NCBI RefSeq assembly: GCF_008831285.2
Contig: NC_045146.1
Coordinates: 13,965,289-14,029,288 of the forward strand
DNA from: Nymphaea colorata
Lineage: Eukaryota > Streptophyta > Magnoliopsida > Nymphaeales > Nymphaeaceae
Reading direction: 5' to 3'
DNA length: 64,000 nt
The translations under genes and the position numbers were made by a program. The notes beneath the pieces are model-generated. The model was not told the origin of the DNA. It made no database searches and worked only from the letters and a program-made list of their open reading frames with translations. This document shows positions 36,812 through 49,106 of the stretch, one piece after another. Each line of letters opens with the position of its first letter. The stretch's first letter is position 1.

Positions 36812-39800
36812 TCATGCAAGCCTCAGCGCGACCACAGCCATCACAGTTGCGGCCCTGAACACAATTTGATTGACGTTTTTCTTCAACCTCCTACCAATCT
36901 TCTCATCCCTCACTCTCACCTTGCCGCAAGGCTTACCAACAGATTCAATGGTGTCTCTCAAACCGTTCACAGCCCATGAAACCCAGACCAGGCCAAAGCC
37001 ACATCCCACATTTAGAAGCTTATTGGCGCTCAAGAAGAATCTGCCATTGATGGCCTTGGTGAACATAAAGAGCATCACAGCAAGGCCAGTTCCAGCAATT
37101 GCAATGGAGAAATTAGTAAGCATCTGTGCCAGCCGTGGGCTGGATCGCTTCAAGGACAGCGCTAACTTCTTATCCGAATGCTTATCAACAAGCATTGTCA
37201 AAAGGTTCTCGCATGCATGAAAATAGCTCTTACTGAAAATGTCCCTCTCCTTGATTGTTTTTCTTGCACTTCTCTTCTTTGGTAATGATTTCGGTCTTAC
37301 CTCCATGGGACTGCAAAACAGAAAATTTTCAATAGAAATATTCCATCTGAGAGATGAAGTACAAACAAAATAAATTCCCTCCCAAGAGACATAAATATGG
37401 TCATGATGTTCATATAAACATCATCCTACCGTAGTTTTCTGAGTAACAACCTTTGAATAACCATAAACTCCATATTTTTTGAAATGACATGGGGCAGCAA
37501 GTATTATTTAAGATATCCTGCTGCCCTTGGCAACCTTAGAGAAACAATAGCCACATTTGGACAGAAGTCAGGTCACCCGTGCAAACAACTTACCCAAGTC
37601 AAGGAACCCCATGCAGCTAAACCTCGCTTGGCAGCGATATCCCAGTCAAACAATCAGGTATACAAACAATCCTCCAATAGAAGTTTCGGAAAAACCAACA
37701 CATACCTTGCAACTGGAGTGGCAGCCATGGTTTTCTGATTTGTCGAATATATAAAGGCTGTCGAGAAAGCTTCAATTTCATTCACTCTGAACCAAAAAAC
37801 GAAATACAATTCCAAGTTATAGTGTGCAGAAACCTTCCACCTTAAACATGTTGAAGCTAAAAAATTGGACCATAAAGGTGCAATAGATGCACGATTTTGC
37901 AGCCAAAGAAAATATAAGGCTAACATGCATATCAGCAGTTTACAAACAACTACAGTCTTGATGCTTGAAATTCAGAAAGTGGTATTCGTAATGCACATAA
38001 ATTATGGTGTTAGGAAATGCACATTTTCAATTAGTGGTAACGTGAGAAACACCTAGAGACTTCTTGCCAAGAGAAGATAGACTTTATGCTTCTCTCCAAG
38101 ATCATGCACATCTTTGAACTTAATTGCTGTCACCTTTTAAGCCCATAACTGCCACTGCCTTTCACCCATGTACACCATGTCATTGGAAGACACTTGAGAA
38201 ATCAGGCTTCAAATGATTTCATCATTCCTGAAGAATGAAGCTCCTGAAGAACTAATACCAACTAATGCAAGAAACTGTGCTCCCATTTCCTCGCCTAAAA
38301 TATTCAAATATAATGGGACTGACCAACCTGCACCAAAGTAAGGGCACGACCTGCTGTGCAATTAACACGGGATGATCTGTTTGGACCACATCTAGCAGTC
38401 GCTCCATTTTTGTTTATTCATTTAGCCGTGTTGATCTTTGAACCTTTTATTTTCATTGGTTTTCAAGCTCGGATCTAAACATCCAAAATGTTTAGAAAGC
38501 CCTGTTTAAGAGCACAAACTCCTCTTTTGACATTATCATTAAAGTTGAATAATGATTAAGCCATAAGTTTCCTTGTTGATTTCTGTTCATTCCTTTTGCT
38601 TCCTTCTTTCACTATTCCTTAATTCTCTCTTTGATTGCAACACCGCAGGGTTTAGTGTGAGAAATCCCTAAACACTGTGTCAATAATTAATATATTCACA
38701 TAAAGGGGCATACAAGTTTTGTTTCATGCAAATAAATCTGGAATCAAGTCCATCAACCTTTTCCCTTGAAACCAAAGTTCAAATTTCAAATCAACTTGCA
38801 AACTAAACTAGCATCTCCTTTGCATGTGCACTTTTTCAATGCATTCTGATGTGTGAAAATTGCCGTTAATGATGTAACAGTACTCTGAGATCTTAACGTT
38901 ATTCTGATCAATTTTCATTTTCCACGAGCTGGTTTTGATTAATTTAATTTACCCAAGTTCAATAACAGGTTGACTAACAACAAATTAATGATAATAATGG
39001 TTGATAGAAGAGGTGGAGGAACACTCATACCTTGCAAAATGTGGAACAAGCAACTGGCTTTTATGGTAACTGGCATTCTTTGGATGGTAAAACTCAGATA
39101 TAAGAGAAAGCATGTCTTTCATCTGATCCGTTGTTTCTGTAAACAATATTTGCCCATCCTGATGCACTGAGACCAGGGTTCCTCCGTCTGTTTCACGTAA
39201 AGAAATCATGCATGGTTTCTGGCTATATGGCATCCCCATGGAATAAATTAGTGAGGATTGTATTTCACTGACTTCAAACTTGTAACTTGCAACATTTTCA
39301 GGAAATGTGACTTGCGGTTGGTACATGCTAACAGCAAATTGATGAACATCAGTTGGCTTGGAGAATAAGGAATGAAGGCAGCTTTCATCTGCTTCGTCAC
39401 TAGGCATGACAAACTGCAGGGAGTTTTCATGCCTAATGGACTGCTTGGTGATGCCAATGTTGAGAAGTAGAGAACCAGGATTACCATCTGGCAACCAGGA
39501 AAAGCAAAAAACTGCCTAAGCGAATGGTTGTGAGATATAAGGCAAAAGTGAACTTCAGGAGAAAAATTACTTCAACATGCAACAACCACAAGACCGAAAT
39601 AATATGATAATAGACACTCATAATAGGCATCTTCACAGGACCAGAACAGCACAGCAACCACTGAGAAAAGCATCAGCAATTCCTTTCTCATGAAAATGTC
39701 TTCATTTTGGGTTTTTAACATACTTTTTCTTTATACGAGGAAGCCTCCAAAGAGTAGACCGCTTGGTGGGCCTGCTCCTTGAGATGAAACCCCGGGCAAA

Positions 39801-41751
39801 GCCCCAATCACCATGCCTTATGTAGAAAACACCATAGGAGAGCTCAGGTTGAGAATTTATCCAGGCTTCAACTAAACAACCCTCATTTAGAACCATCACA
39901 CTACAAACACAAATTATCTAGCTAAATACTGAACACCAATCTTCCATCATAAAGGCCAAAAGATTATCTGTGCTTATGAAATTCACAACAATATGAAAAC
40001 AGTTCAATAGCTTTCAACTGATAAGAAGCTTTAAGAAAAACAGAAATTACAGGTCACTACTCTTCTTACAACTTCAAGGTTGACACTGAATACCTTGAGA
40101 ATGAACAATGACAGATTTCCCTACAACTTCAGCCAATCCAAAAGATTTCTCCAGTTCTGAGTGCAGATGCATAGACCTTCCTGAGTACTCAATATCTGAC
40201 AGTTTGAGAAGCGCAGATCTTGACCTCAGATTCTCCTGTTTTATACTATTACATTGTAATAGTGGTTGGAATTCCTACATGACCAAAAGGACCAGAAATG
40301 AGTAAAAGCCAGGTGTAATGAGGAAGGCAAAAGAAGGATAATAAGATAACAAAAGACATGTACATGTGCTTCCATGTCATCTGCATATCAGATTTTCACA
40401 TATTTCTACAAAAAATATTGCTACATGTCCACTCACCAATAACCAGAAAAGTGCAAAAAAGAAAAAGAGGAAGTAAATGAAATCTTGAGAAACAACTTTC
40501 AATTTTCATGTTATCCATTTTGTCAAAGGTTATTGCTTCACAAGAATTGATGAGATTTTCAATATTTATAGGTAGAACCGAAATTCATTTATCTAGTTAG
40601 AAACATTAGCGGAAGAAAGACCCCTTTAATCGGCGTTTCTACTCTATTATCCTGAAAAAACATCTAGCCTGTCCAACCCAGACAAGGCTTTTAGAAAAGC
40701 AAAATTATTAAATACATAGTGCATTAAGTACATAGGGCAACATAGTATCCGGCCAAACCAGCAGCCAGATGATGTGAAAATGGTCCATGCTGGACCTCCA
40801 CAGATGGAAAGGAAATCGACTAACCAACCAACCATCTATGTGTAAACACAACTCAGTTAGACTCACTACAATAACTTTCATAACCTCTATTATGTGAAAA
40901 ATCTCCAGTTGAGAGAAAAAAAAAGATATAGACCTAAACTTATTACGTAGACGGGCATAAGAACCATAAAGACTAAGGAGAACGTCCAGACTCAGAGTGA
41001 CACATCAAAACAAGGCGCTGTCCTAAGTTGGTTAGAAATAAACTAAACAAAATAAACAAGAAGTCTGACTGGTACGATATATATCGCGTACCAGATACAA
41101 ACACAATCAAGTTTTCATAAGCCAATTTCAATTTCAACAATCTGTTCTCAAGTACTACTCCCGACATAAACAGCCCACGGAATACTTAAAAGGGAAAAAT
41201 AAATCGAAATATTCATTTACTAGACAGGGACATATTCTCTCGGAAAAGGAGACCAAACTAATAAACTGAATCTCCAACGACAACATGAATCATAATCTTC
41301 GCAAAAGAAAATTCATGAAGGAAAAATAATTAGAGAGAGCCAAAAACACAAGCAGCCAAATCAATTATGAAACAGAAATTATAGCTCCAAATTGGCGCTC
41401 AACAGAAAGGACCAAAAACCAAGAGAATAACAAGCGAGCAAAACAAAACCCGACCAGTCAAAAGCCAGAAATAAACAGCGAAAGCTAGAAGATAACTCCC
41501 GGACACCAGCATCCATGAAAGCAACCAGAGCACCAGAATTCAACAAATCCAGCAAGATGTTACTACCAAATCAAAGCACACAACCATAAAAGACCACTAA
41601 AACCTTTGATATCTACCCCTTACTAGCAAAATCATAAACACTAGGAAAAAAGCTATCATATTCATACCTTTGGAACCCTGGGAAGGCCTTGCTGAGGGCA
41701 GGACACCCCAAGAGGAAGAGACCCGGGTGCAGTTAGGCAGATGTCGAGCAT
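36812..41751 (-). CDS. unrecognised membrane protein, 406 residues
   Basis: I do not recognise the family. Four minus-strand exons, 41668-41751, 40094-40274, 39031-39487 and 36812-37310, join in phase with GT-AG introns to give 406 residues (MLDICLTAPGSLPLG... to ...VMAVVALRLA). Residues 1-240 look soluble and contain LHSELEKSFGLAEVVGKS and a segment rich in beta-like strands (GGTLVSVHQDGQILF). Residues about 240-300 are basic (RPKSLPKKRSARKTIKERD). Two hydrophobic segments follow (FSIAIAGTGLAVMLFMF near 308-324, NVGCGFGLVWVSWAVN near 341-356), then a basic stretch and a hydrophobic C-terminus. The topology suggests a soluble N-terminal domain with a C-terminal membrane anchor. An open frame at 39702-39899 lies in the 606-bp second intron and does not fit the phases. 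Confidence 0.78.
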
Positions 41752-44700
41752 GGCCCCCGACCTAGAGATTCTATGACGCTCAACGGGGTTTCTCTACATC
41801 CCCAAAGATGAGATGCGAGAGAGATAAGCACAAGATCTACATACTTTGTTGGGGAAGATTGAGATGGGTGGCAAAGAAATTTGTTGGAACTCCTCACCAA
41901 ATAATTGTGGTTTGAACGGCGTTGGGCATCCAAGGGTGGAGAATCAACTAGAGCTGTGGCTTCAGACTCTAACCTTGACTGCCCACCTAGTCTTGTTTTC
42001 TCGTGAAATCGTACCATAAGTTGGTTCTGTGGGAAGGGAAGATACGACAAGTGCCATGATACTGACATATATGAAAATCCAACCTGCCACCAATTTTATA
42101 AAATTGTTATTTTATGCGGCCTGGCCGAGTACCTGGCTGGAAGACGAGAACGAGAAGAATGGAAGAGGTTAAATCAATTATCAACTTCACATTCCCTCGT
42201 TGAGCTTGGTCTAGCAGCATCTTGCACGGCCTGGCATGGTGTCTTCCTAAATGCGCGTATAGCAATAGAAGCTGTTTTGAATATGTCTTACAAGATACGA
42301 AACACCATAACATAGTGTCTTGTAAATCTGTCTTAATTTTTGGAGCAAATTTATGAAACAGTTTGTTACTGTTTTCTTAAATTGTTACTGTTTTTTTCTT
42401 AAAGTTCAGTTGTCGTAATTCGTTAGATTTTTCCCTCTGGTAGGCAGTTCAGTGTAAAAAGCAGCATTTGTACCATTTACCAATTTTGATACAAAAACTT
42501 GAGTCGAAGCACTGATCAGGACGCCAGTTTTTTAAATTTAAAACCATAAAATGAACTAGTATATTCCCTAGTGGACGGATCAGGCCAAGATCCTATTTGT
42601 ATAACGACAGTGTGTGTGCATGCATATCTAAACCATTGGAACATTAAATTTCATTTGAATTTTAGAAATGATATGGTGGGTGGGCCAAATCTAATCCAGA
42701 ACAACTTTGCTGATGAGGAGGCCTACCTAAAAAATTGAGTTAAATCATTGAGAAATCGAAATATTGTCATTCATATTTTGTACTTGTTAAGAGAATATGG
42801 AATCTAATATCATATTGAGAAACTTTTATGTTTGGGCCGTAATTTAAAGAACACATGAAAACATCTTTTCTGATTTCTTGCAAGTCGCACTTACAAAAGC
42901 TATCAAATAAGGGCCCACATAAAGTTTTACTTGTAATTTTTTTTATTGCTTACCCTAGTTTATGTTTTTACTCTTGTCTCTAATTTTAATTTTTTGTCAG
43001 TGTGACACTTAAAATGGTGACAGTATGATTTATTGATAAACGATAATATTGAGAAAAATTGCAGCTAATGTTTTAGGTTTCCAGGTTACTTGAAGTTCGT
43101 TTCCAACACTTATTAGAACACTTGACATGATGGAAGTCATCAGTTCGAGCCTAATTATCCCCAAACACAACAAGAGCTTTCCTATTTTGACTTGTTCCCC
43201 GTCTGAATCAGTTTATGTTCGTCTATTCCGTTAATTAGTTCGGAATGATCCAAATCATTTAAATCAATTTCAAGATTGCAGCCTTAATCGAACGTTAATG
43301 AGTTACTGTCTTTCCTTCCTATCATGCAATTAAACAAATGTTCTCTTAAAGACAAAAAGAGAATGTAAAATATTATAATTCTCGATCTGTTGAACACTAA
43401 CACGAGTTGGCACTTTGTAAAACGCTACGCGCCTTCTGAAAATTTTCTGCACACGAGTGTCGCTTGCAATCAAGGAGCAAAGCTCAGCTCCTAATGAAGT
43501 TTTCTTTAATTAGTTGATCCTCAATGCCGACCATCTTCCATGACTGCAAATCAGTTTGAGTTGGTTTGAATCAAGAGAAGTTTATTCTTTGAGTCTTTCT
43601 CTCACGAGAATCAATGCATATAAATATTGTTTGGAAGGAAAATAATGTAAACAATTATATGAAATCATATCATGCTAAAACTTGTCACTTATGAGCAAAA
43701 TAGTAGCATGTTCCATTTTTTGTTTCAGAAAAGCTACGATTTTAAACTTATCTTCTCTCTCTAAAGCATACACACACACAAATTAACAACAAGAGACTTT
43801 CTTATTTTAATTTTTATTACATAATTATTAGGTTGTGTTTGGAAGATATATTTTTCAAAAATGCCGTTTGGTTTAAATTAGGTTTTCCACAAACACAATT
43901 TCAACTGTCTTGAACATTTCATCATCCAGGCACCCTTTGAAGAATCATTTGACAAAACTACATGAGTGTTTCATGTATCTATCACATTTAGTATTTCATG
44001 AATCTACCACAAATTAGCATTCTGTTCACAATGCCAAACTACCCATTAGTATCTCTTTATTTTTTTTTTTTTTATAAAACCAAGTTCCATTTATATCATA
44101 AAAGAAAATAGGTACCAGAATAACATGATAGAGACTTGTTTAGGTTCTGACACTTTCTATTATTAGCAGTTGCTCACCTACATGTGGTAAATCATGTAAA
44201 TGAATGAGTCATTTTTCTGTTTTGAACTTTTTAAAGAAATATATATTTCTCATATTGCAGATAATTTGTTCATTTTTTAGCGTTCACCATGGCTTTCATC
44301 AAACATGCATGGATTATTGTTTGATTAGCATTTTATGGTTAATATATACTTTTAGCCACGTCAAACATGACATGTCTGAGACTCGTAATTTGAATGACAT
44401 GCTGCCCGGCTTTAATGTGAAATTAACTACCATGGACAACTAAAGTGTGGTTTATGTCTAATTTTATATGTAAAAACAGAATAGAAAAATTAAATCTTCA
44501 TTTCTGCCAGACATCGACACTTTTATTCATTTAATGTTTTATCATAAACATTTTAAATAATAAAATAGATTCAAAAGTATCTGTTATTAAAGTTGATAAA
44601 ATGTAGGATCTATATATGTTGAAGTAAATTACGATTGTATGGCTGACTATTAGTCGTCCAATTACGAGAGAAAGATGCACATGGTTACCATGCATTTTAA

Positions 44701-44771
44701 CTTTGATTACAAAGAATAGCTTATGAAATATCAGTGAAATAATCAAATGATTCACAAAATAGTCGACATAA

Positions 44772-44825
<54 letters not shown>

Positions 44826-44990
44826 TGAGCTAAAAAAAATTAAGAGAGAGATTAGGTACTAAAAAGTGGGATGGAAGAAGGAAAACTGCAGCGTGCCCTT
44901 AAATCGGTTCAGAACCCACACCGACCTCTCCTATTCCAGGTTGACTGTAAGGCTGGTAGCCTGGCTTGACTTCCTCTCCTCCTCTCTCCC
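41752..44990. other. intergenic region between divergent genes
   Basis: Promoters of the unrecognised membrane protein (left) and the BTB/POZ-MATH gene (right) lie at its ends. The middle is AT-rich with no gene. A 111-codon open frame at 41733-42068 (-) overlaps exon 1 of the left gene in another frame and is not called. Confidence 0.5.
44775..44823. repeat. (AT)24 microsatellite
   Basis: Uninterrupted alternating AT tract about 170 bp upstream of the TATA box of the BTB/POZ-MATH gene. Confidence 0.95.
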
Positions 44991-44997
44991 TATAAAT
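44991..44997 (+). promoter_or_regulatory. TATA box of the BTB/POZ-MATH gene
   Basis: TATAAAT directly after a CT-rich stretch, 216 bp before the ATG. A transcription start near 45025 would give a 5' UTR of about 180 bases. Confidence 0.6.
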
Positions 44998-45206
44998 GTA
45001 CAAACATCCGTCCATCTCTTTTCCTCCTGAGTAATTCTCTCCCCACTTTTCCATCTTCCCCCTTCTTGCGTGCGCGGTGCACCCCCACCCACCAAACCCT
45101 AGAAAACCAGAGCACCAAGGGAAGCAGGCCCAAAAGGGGGAAGAAAGTCTCAGCGTCCCAGCAATCTAATTGCTTCCACCAGATTATCAGGGAGATAATT
45201 TTTGAT

Positions 45207-48200
45207 ATGGGTATTGGCCAAAACTTCAAGGGATCCATCACCAAGATCTCCTCCTCCCCTCCAGTAACCACCTCCACATCCCTCACCCACACCGTCAATG
45301 GCTCTCACCACTTCAAGATCAATGGTTACTCTTTGTCGAAGGGCATGGGGGTCGGCAAATACATAGCCTCCGACACGTTTATGGTTGGTGGGTATTCATG
45401 GGCGATCTACTTTTACCCGGACGGAAAGAGTCCCGAGGACAATTCGGCGTACGTTTCCCTCTTCATTGCCCTCGCCAGCGAAGGGACCGACGTCCGGGCG
45501 CTGTTCGAATTAACCCTTTTGGATCAGAGCGGGAAGGACAAGCACAAGGTTCATAGCCACTTCGGAAGGACGCTGGAAAGCGGACCGTACACACTTAAAT
45601 ACCGCGGAAGCATGTGGCAAGTTTTTTTTTTCCTAATCTACTTCTGTTGTCGTTTGTTTTTTCTCGGTCAGCGATAGTTCATGATTCTGATGATGGTGTT
45701 TCTAAATTTGGAGCTATAGATATGTCCTGCGTTCCTTGATCCTTATTATGGGTTAAGATTTTGTTTCTTGTGTCGTAATTCGTGCTTTGATTGATTGAGA
45801 TGGTATCTTATGGAGATCTTTCTTTGGATACGATGAATTTTAGATCCCTTCTTTGGCGTTCTTTTTCTTTCGTGGATGATAATTGGATTTAAAGAAGAAC
45901 CATTTTAATGTGAGCTTTTGGAGGTTCTGTAGATACCCAACTAGGAAGGGATAGATGCAAATGATCTTCCGTCTCTTTTGAGTATGTTTTATCATCTCAT
46001 TGCTACAAAATTGCAAATTTTATGATAAATTTATGTTGTTATTTTCTTGTTGGACTTGATTCATTATGGTGGAACTCATACTGCTCCGCACACAAGGATT
46101 GGAAGTGATATTTTGTTTAACATTTTCTGATCGGGCCGTGCCGTTATAGAAGTTTCTTCAGCAGAAGTAATCTACTTTTCTGACTCTTAATAGTTTCGTA
46201 TTTTTATTCGACTATAGAAGAGGCTTAGGGAACTAGGATATTCTGTCAATGATTGTACAGTAGATGATGAAGTTTGTAATAGTCATGTCCATTATTCCTT
46301 CACTGTGCCTTTACCGTGGAGGCAGAAAATTGGGTGAAGTACCATTTTACCATTTAATTCAGTTCCTCTGACAATCCAGCTGATATTAATGTTTCTCGCA
46401 CTTGTGTCGCGACTGGTATCAATCCTACAGGACAACGAAAATTATGAGATTACATCTTTTATAAATCGGACACACGCGTGCTAATGTGGGAGTTGTGATA
46501 TTGTGGTAATAGTTATGTGAATGAGTGTATCAATATGTAGGTAACGAATGCCATTTTGGACCTCTTTGTTTTTGTTATTCCAATATCTGAATGCTACAAG
46601 TTGCATAGGTTTCTATGCAGATTAGAAGTATGTAGAGGTGCAAGCTGATGAATGTATGGGCTGTTTGTTCTTTCCTTTTCTTGTGGGTCCTTATTGCTAA
46701 ATACTGGGTGGATGTAAGCAATCCTGATAAGTATAATTTATACTCATAATCAGGACTGTGGGAGAACTAAGCCTAGTTAGCATTTTTTTCCCCGTTTATA
46801 TAACAACAACGTATTTGCTGTTAGGTTACTTTGGTGGATTATGACGTTCTATTATTCTGTTTCCCTGATTTTTCTATGACATTTATGTTAATTGATATCT
46901 TAAATCATGTATGAGAAAAACAACCTTTCCAGACCTATTCTGTAACTGGTAATGATGAGTTTTTTTTGGGTGATTAACAGGGGCTACAAGCGTTTCTTTA
47001 AGAGATCTATTTTAGAAGTGTCGGACTATCTTAAAGATGATTGCCTTTCAGTTCACTGTAGCGTTGGTGTTGTACGATCACACACTGAGGGACCAAAGAT
47101 TTGTACTATTCCTGTGCCACCCTCTGACATCGGTCAACATTTTGGGCAGCTGTTAGAAAGTGGAAAGGGGTCAGATGTGAGCTTCATAGTTGATGGGGAG
47201 ATATTTGCGGCCCACAAATTGGTCCTTGCTGCTCGTTCACCTGTATTCCGGGCCCAGCTTTTTGGACCAATGAAAGATCAAAAGACACATAATATAGAGG
47301 TTGAAGACATGCAATCACCAGTTTTCAAGGTTGTTAGCTATCCTCTTTATTGTCCTTTATATGTTGGTAGAGAATTTTTTACATTATATATTATGGTGAC
47401 TTTTGTTAGAGTTACTTTTATACTTTACATATGAGTTTGTGCCTATGTGGCATTGAAGTAATATTTTAGGTTTTAGCATCTTACCTGATAATGAAGAAGC
47501 CCAGTATGTATGTCAAGGTTCTCAATTTTTTGTTAGAGAGCAAATGGGTTGTCATTTGTTGGTTGATATTCTTTTCATGCTTCATAAGGTGGTCAACTCT
47601 ACTTGTCTCAAGTCTTGACCTGATAATCCACTTGAAACAAATTCTAAAGATTCTACAGGGAACTTGACCTAACCTGATCCCCAAGAGTCCATTTGGCAAC
47701 AGTAACAAGTTGTTACTGTTATATGAAGTTAAACCTGCCGCAAACATTAGGGCATATTTATGAAACATTGTAACACAGATTCATGAAACAATAACATCTT
47801 GTTGCTGATGCCAAACAAGCTCTGATATTTGGTTGACTTGCTATCAATTTTCAGTCATGAAATCCTTATAGACTATTGTTCTTACGTGATGGGGTTTAAA
47901 TGATGATACAAAAGTTTACATGTTATTTTTTATTTGACCTAATTGTGTGCATAGCGTCGGCATTGGTAAAACAGCACCTAAGGGGCAGCTGTGTATATGA
48001 ACGCATGCTTTCTTACATTTTAAGGCTGGGCGAGAACTCTTCTTCTTTCTGTTGTCAATTGCTGATGGTTTTGGAAGTTATGGTGTTGACTTATGATTCA
48101 ATGCTGTTTACCATTTTTTTTTTCTTTCAATCTTTGCTCCTGTTATATGCTTTCAAATTTTTATATAAGTTTGAAAAGCACCTTTCAAAGACTACTTCCA

Positions 48201-49106
48201 ATTCTTCTTCCCGCTTCAGGTAACTATGAGTGGAATACTTTGGTGGCCCTCGTGGGAACAGAAACAGTTCTGGTAACCACCCGTTTTCATTGTATCTTAG
48301 AACTTTAAATTAAGAAATCAATATGGTTTCTTCTTGTTTTGCCTTTGCAGGCTTTGCTCCATTTTCTGTACTGGGATTCGCTTCCTGATATGCAAGAACT
48401 TGCGGGTATAGAGTCAAAGAGTGCCTCTACTCTAATGGCACAACATCTGCTAGCTGCTGCTGATCGATATGGCATAGAGAGACTAAGGATGCTTTGTGAA
48501 GTGATGCTTTGTGAAGAAGTTAGTATAAATACAGTCGCGACGACGTTAGCCCTTGCAGAGCAGCACAACTGTGTTCAACTTAAAACAGTTTGTCTGAAAT
48601 TTATTGCGATGCCCACAAACCTGAGAGGTAATTAGCCTTCCAACTTATTTTTTCCACTTGCATTTGGTAATATCGAACAGCTGAATGCTGATGACTGGGA
48701 CAGTTGTGAATATTTCCATACACATTTTGAATTTTTTTTGTTAGTGAGATTTTCTATTTTAAGTTACATGGCTTTTAAGTGAGGTGGTCCGTCTGGCTTC
48801 CAGAAAGTAGGATTTAGAAAAAGTAAACGACAGTGAGTTTTGTGACCGATAATTTCATTTTGTAAAAGTTCTGGTCTTTGGATGACCATGGAGCACCATG
48901 ACCTTAACAAAAATTTGTCATATTGTGCAGCTGTTATGCAGACTGAAGGGTATGAGTATTTGAGGGAGAGTTGCCCGTCCGTCTTGACTGAGCTCTTGGA
49001 GTATGTTGCAAAGATTGGCGAGCACTCCATCATCAGCTGTAGGCATGCAAGTGAAGCATTAGATGGTAGTGACAACAATGGGAGACGGGTGAAGCAACGA
49101 ACATAG
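45207..49106 (+). CDS. BPM: BTB/POZ and MATH domain protein (CUL3 E3 ligase adaptor)
   Basis: Substrate adaptor for CUL3-RING ubiquitin ligases. In Arabidopsis BPM proteins bind CUL3 through BTB and substrates (AP2/ERF factors, HB6, PP2CAs) through MATH. Exons 45207-45616, 46981-47329, 48351-48627 and 48931-49106 give 403 residues, the normal BPM length. The MATH domain spans about 25-160 ([54 protein letters not shown]). BTB spans about 190-310 ([50 protein letters not shown]). A helical C-terminus follows. The first intron (45617-46980) needs the GC donor TG|GCAAGT: only this joins W137 to GYKRFF in frame. The start ATG opens [10 protein letters not shown] just after a GC-rich 5' UTR. I cannot say which BPM paralog group it belongs to. 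Confidence 0.96.
47684..47823. mobile_element. MITE-like element in a BPM intron
   Basis: A 140-bp element. Its ends, AGAGTCCATTTGGCAACAGT at the left and the reverse complement of ATGCCAAACAAGCTCT at the right, form an imperfect inverted repeat of about 40 bp. The terminal TTTGGCA block is common in plant hAT-like MITEs. I found no clean target duplication, so the boundaries are approximate. Confidence 0.6.

Noticed and set aside
39702-39899. 65-codon minus-strand open frame first taken as an exon of the unrecognised membrane protein gene
   Set aside because: Its phases fit neither neighbouring exon (2 needed, 1 supplied at both sides). Direct joining of 40094 to 39487 is in phase and gives a smooth protein.
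41733-42068. 111-codon minus-strand open frame
   Set aside because: It overlaps the first coding exon of the membrane protein gene in a different frame; the in-phase four-exon model is preferred.
43100-43170. B-box-like CAGTTCGAGCC, considered as a tRNA or SINE
   Set aside because: No convincing A box at the right spacing and no cloverleaf.
45066-45206. upstream in-frame extension of the BPM protein from an alternative start codon
   Set aside because: The ATG at 45207 matches the family N-terminus. The upstream codons are not family-like and lie in the GC-rich 5' leader.
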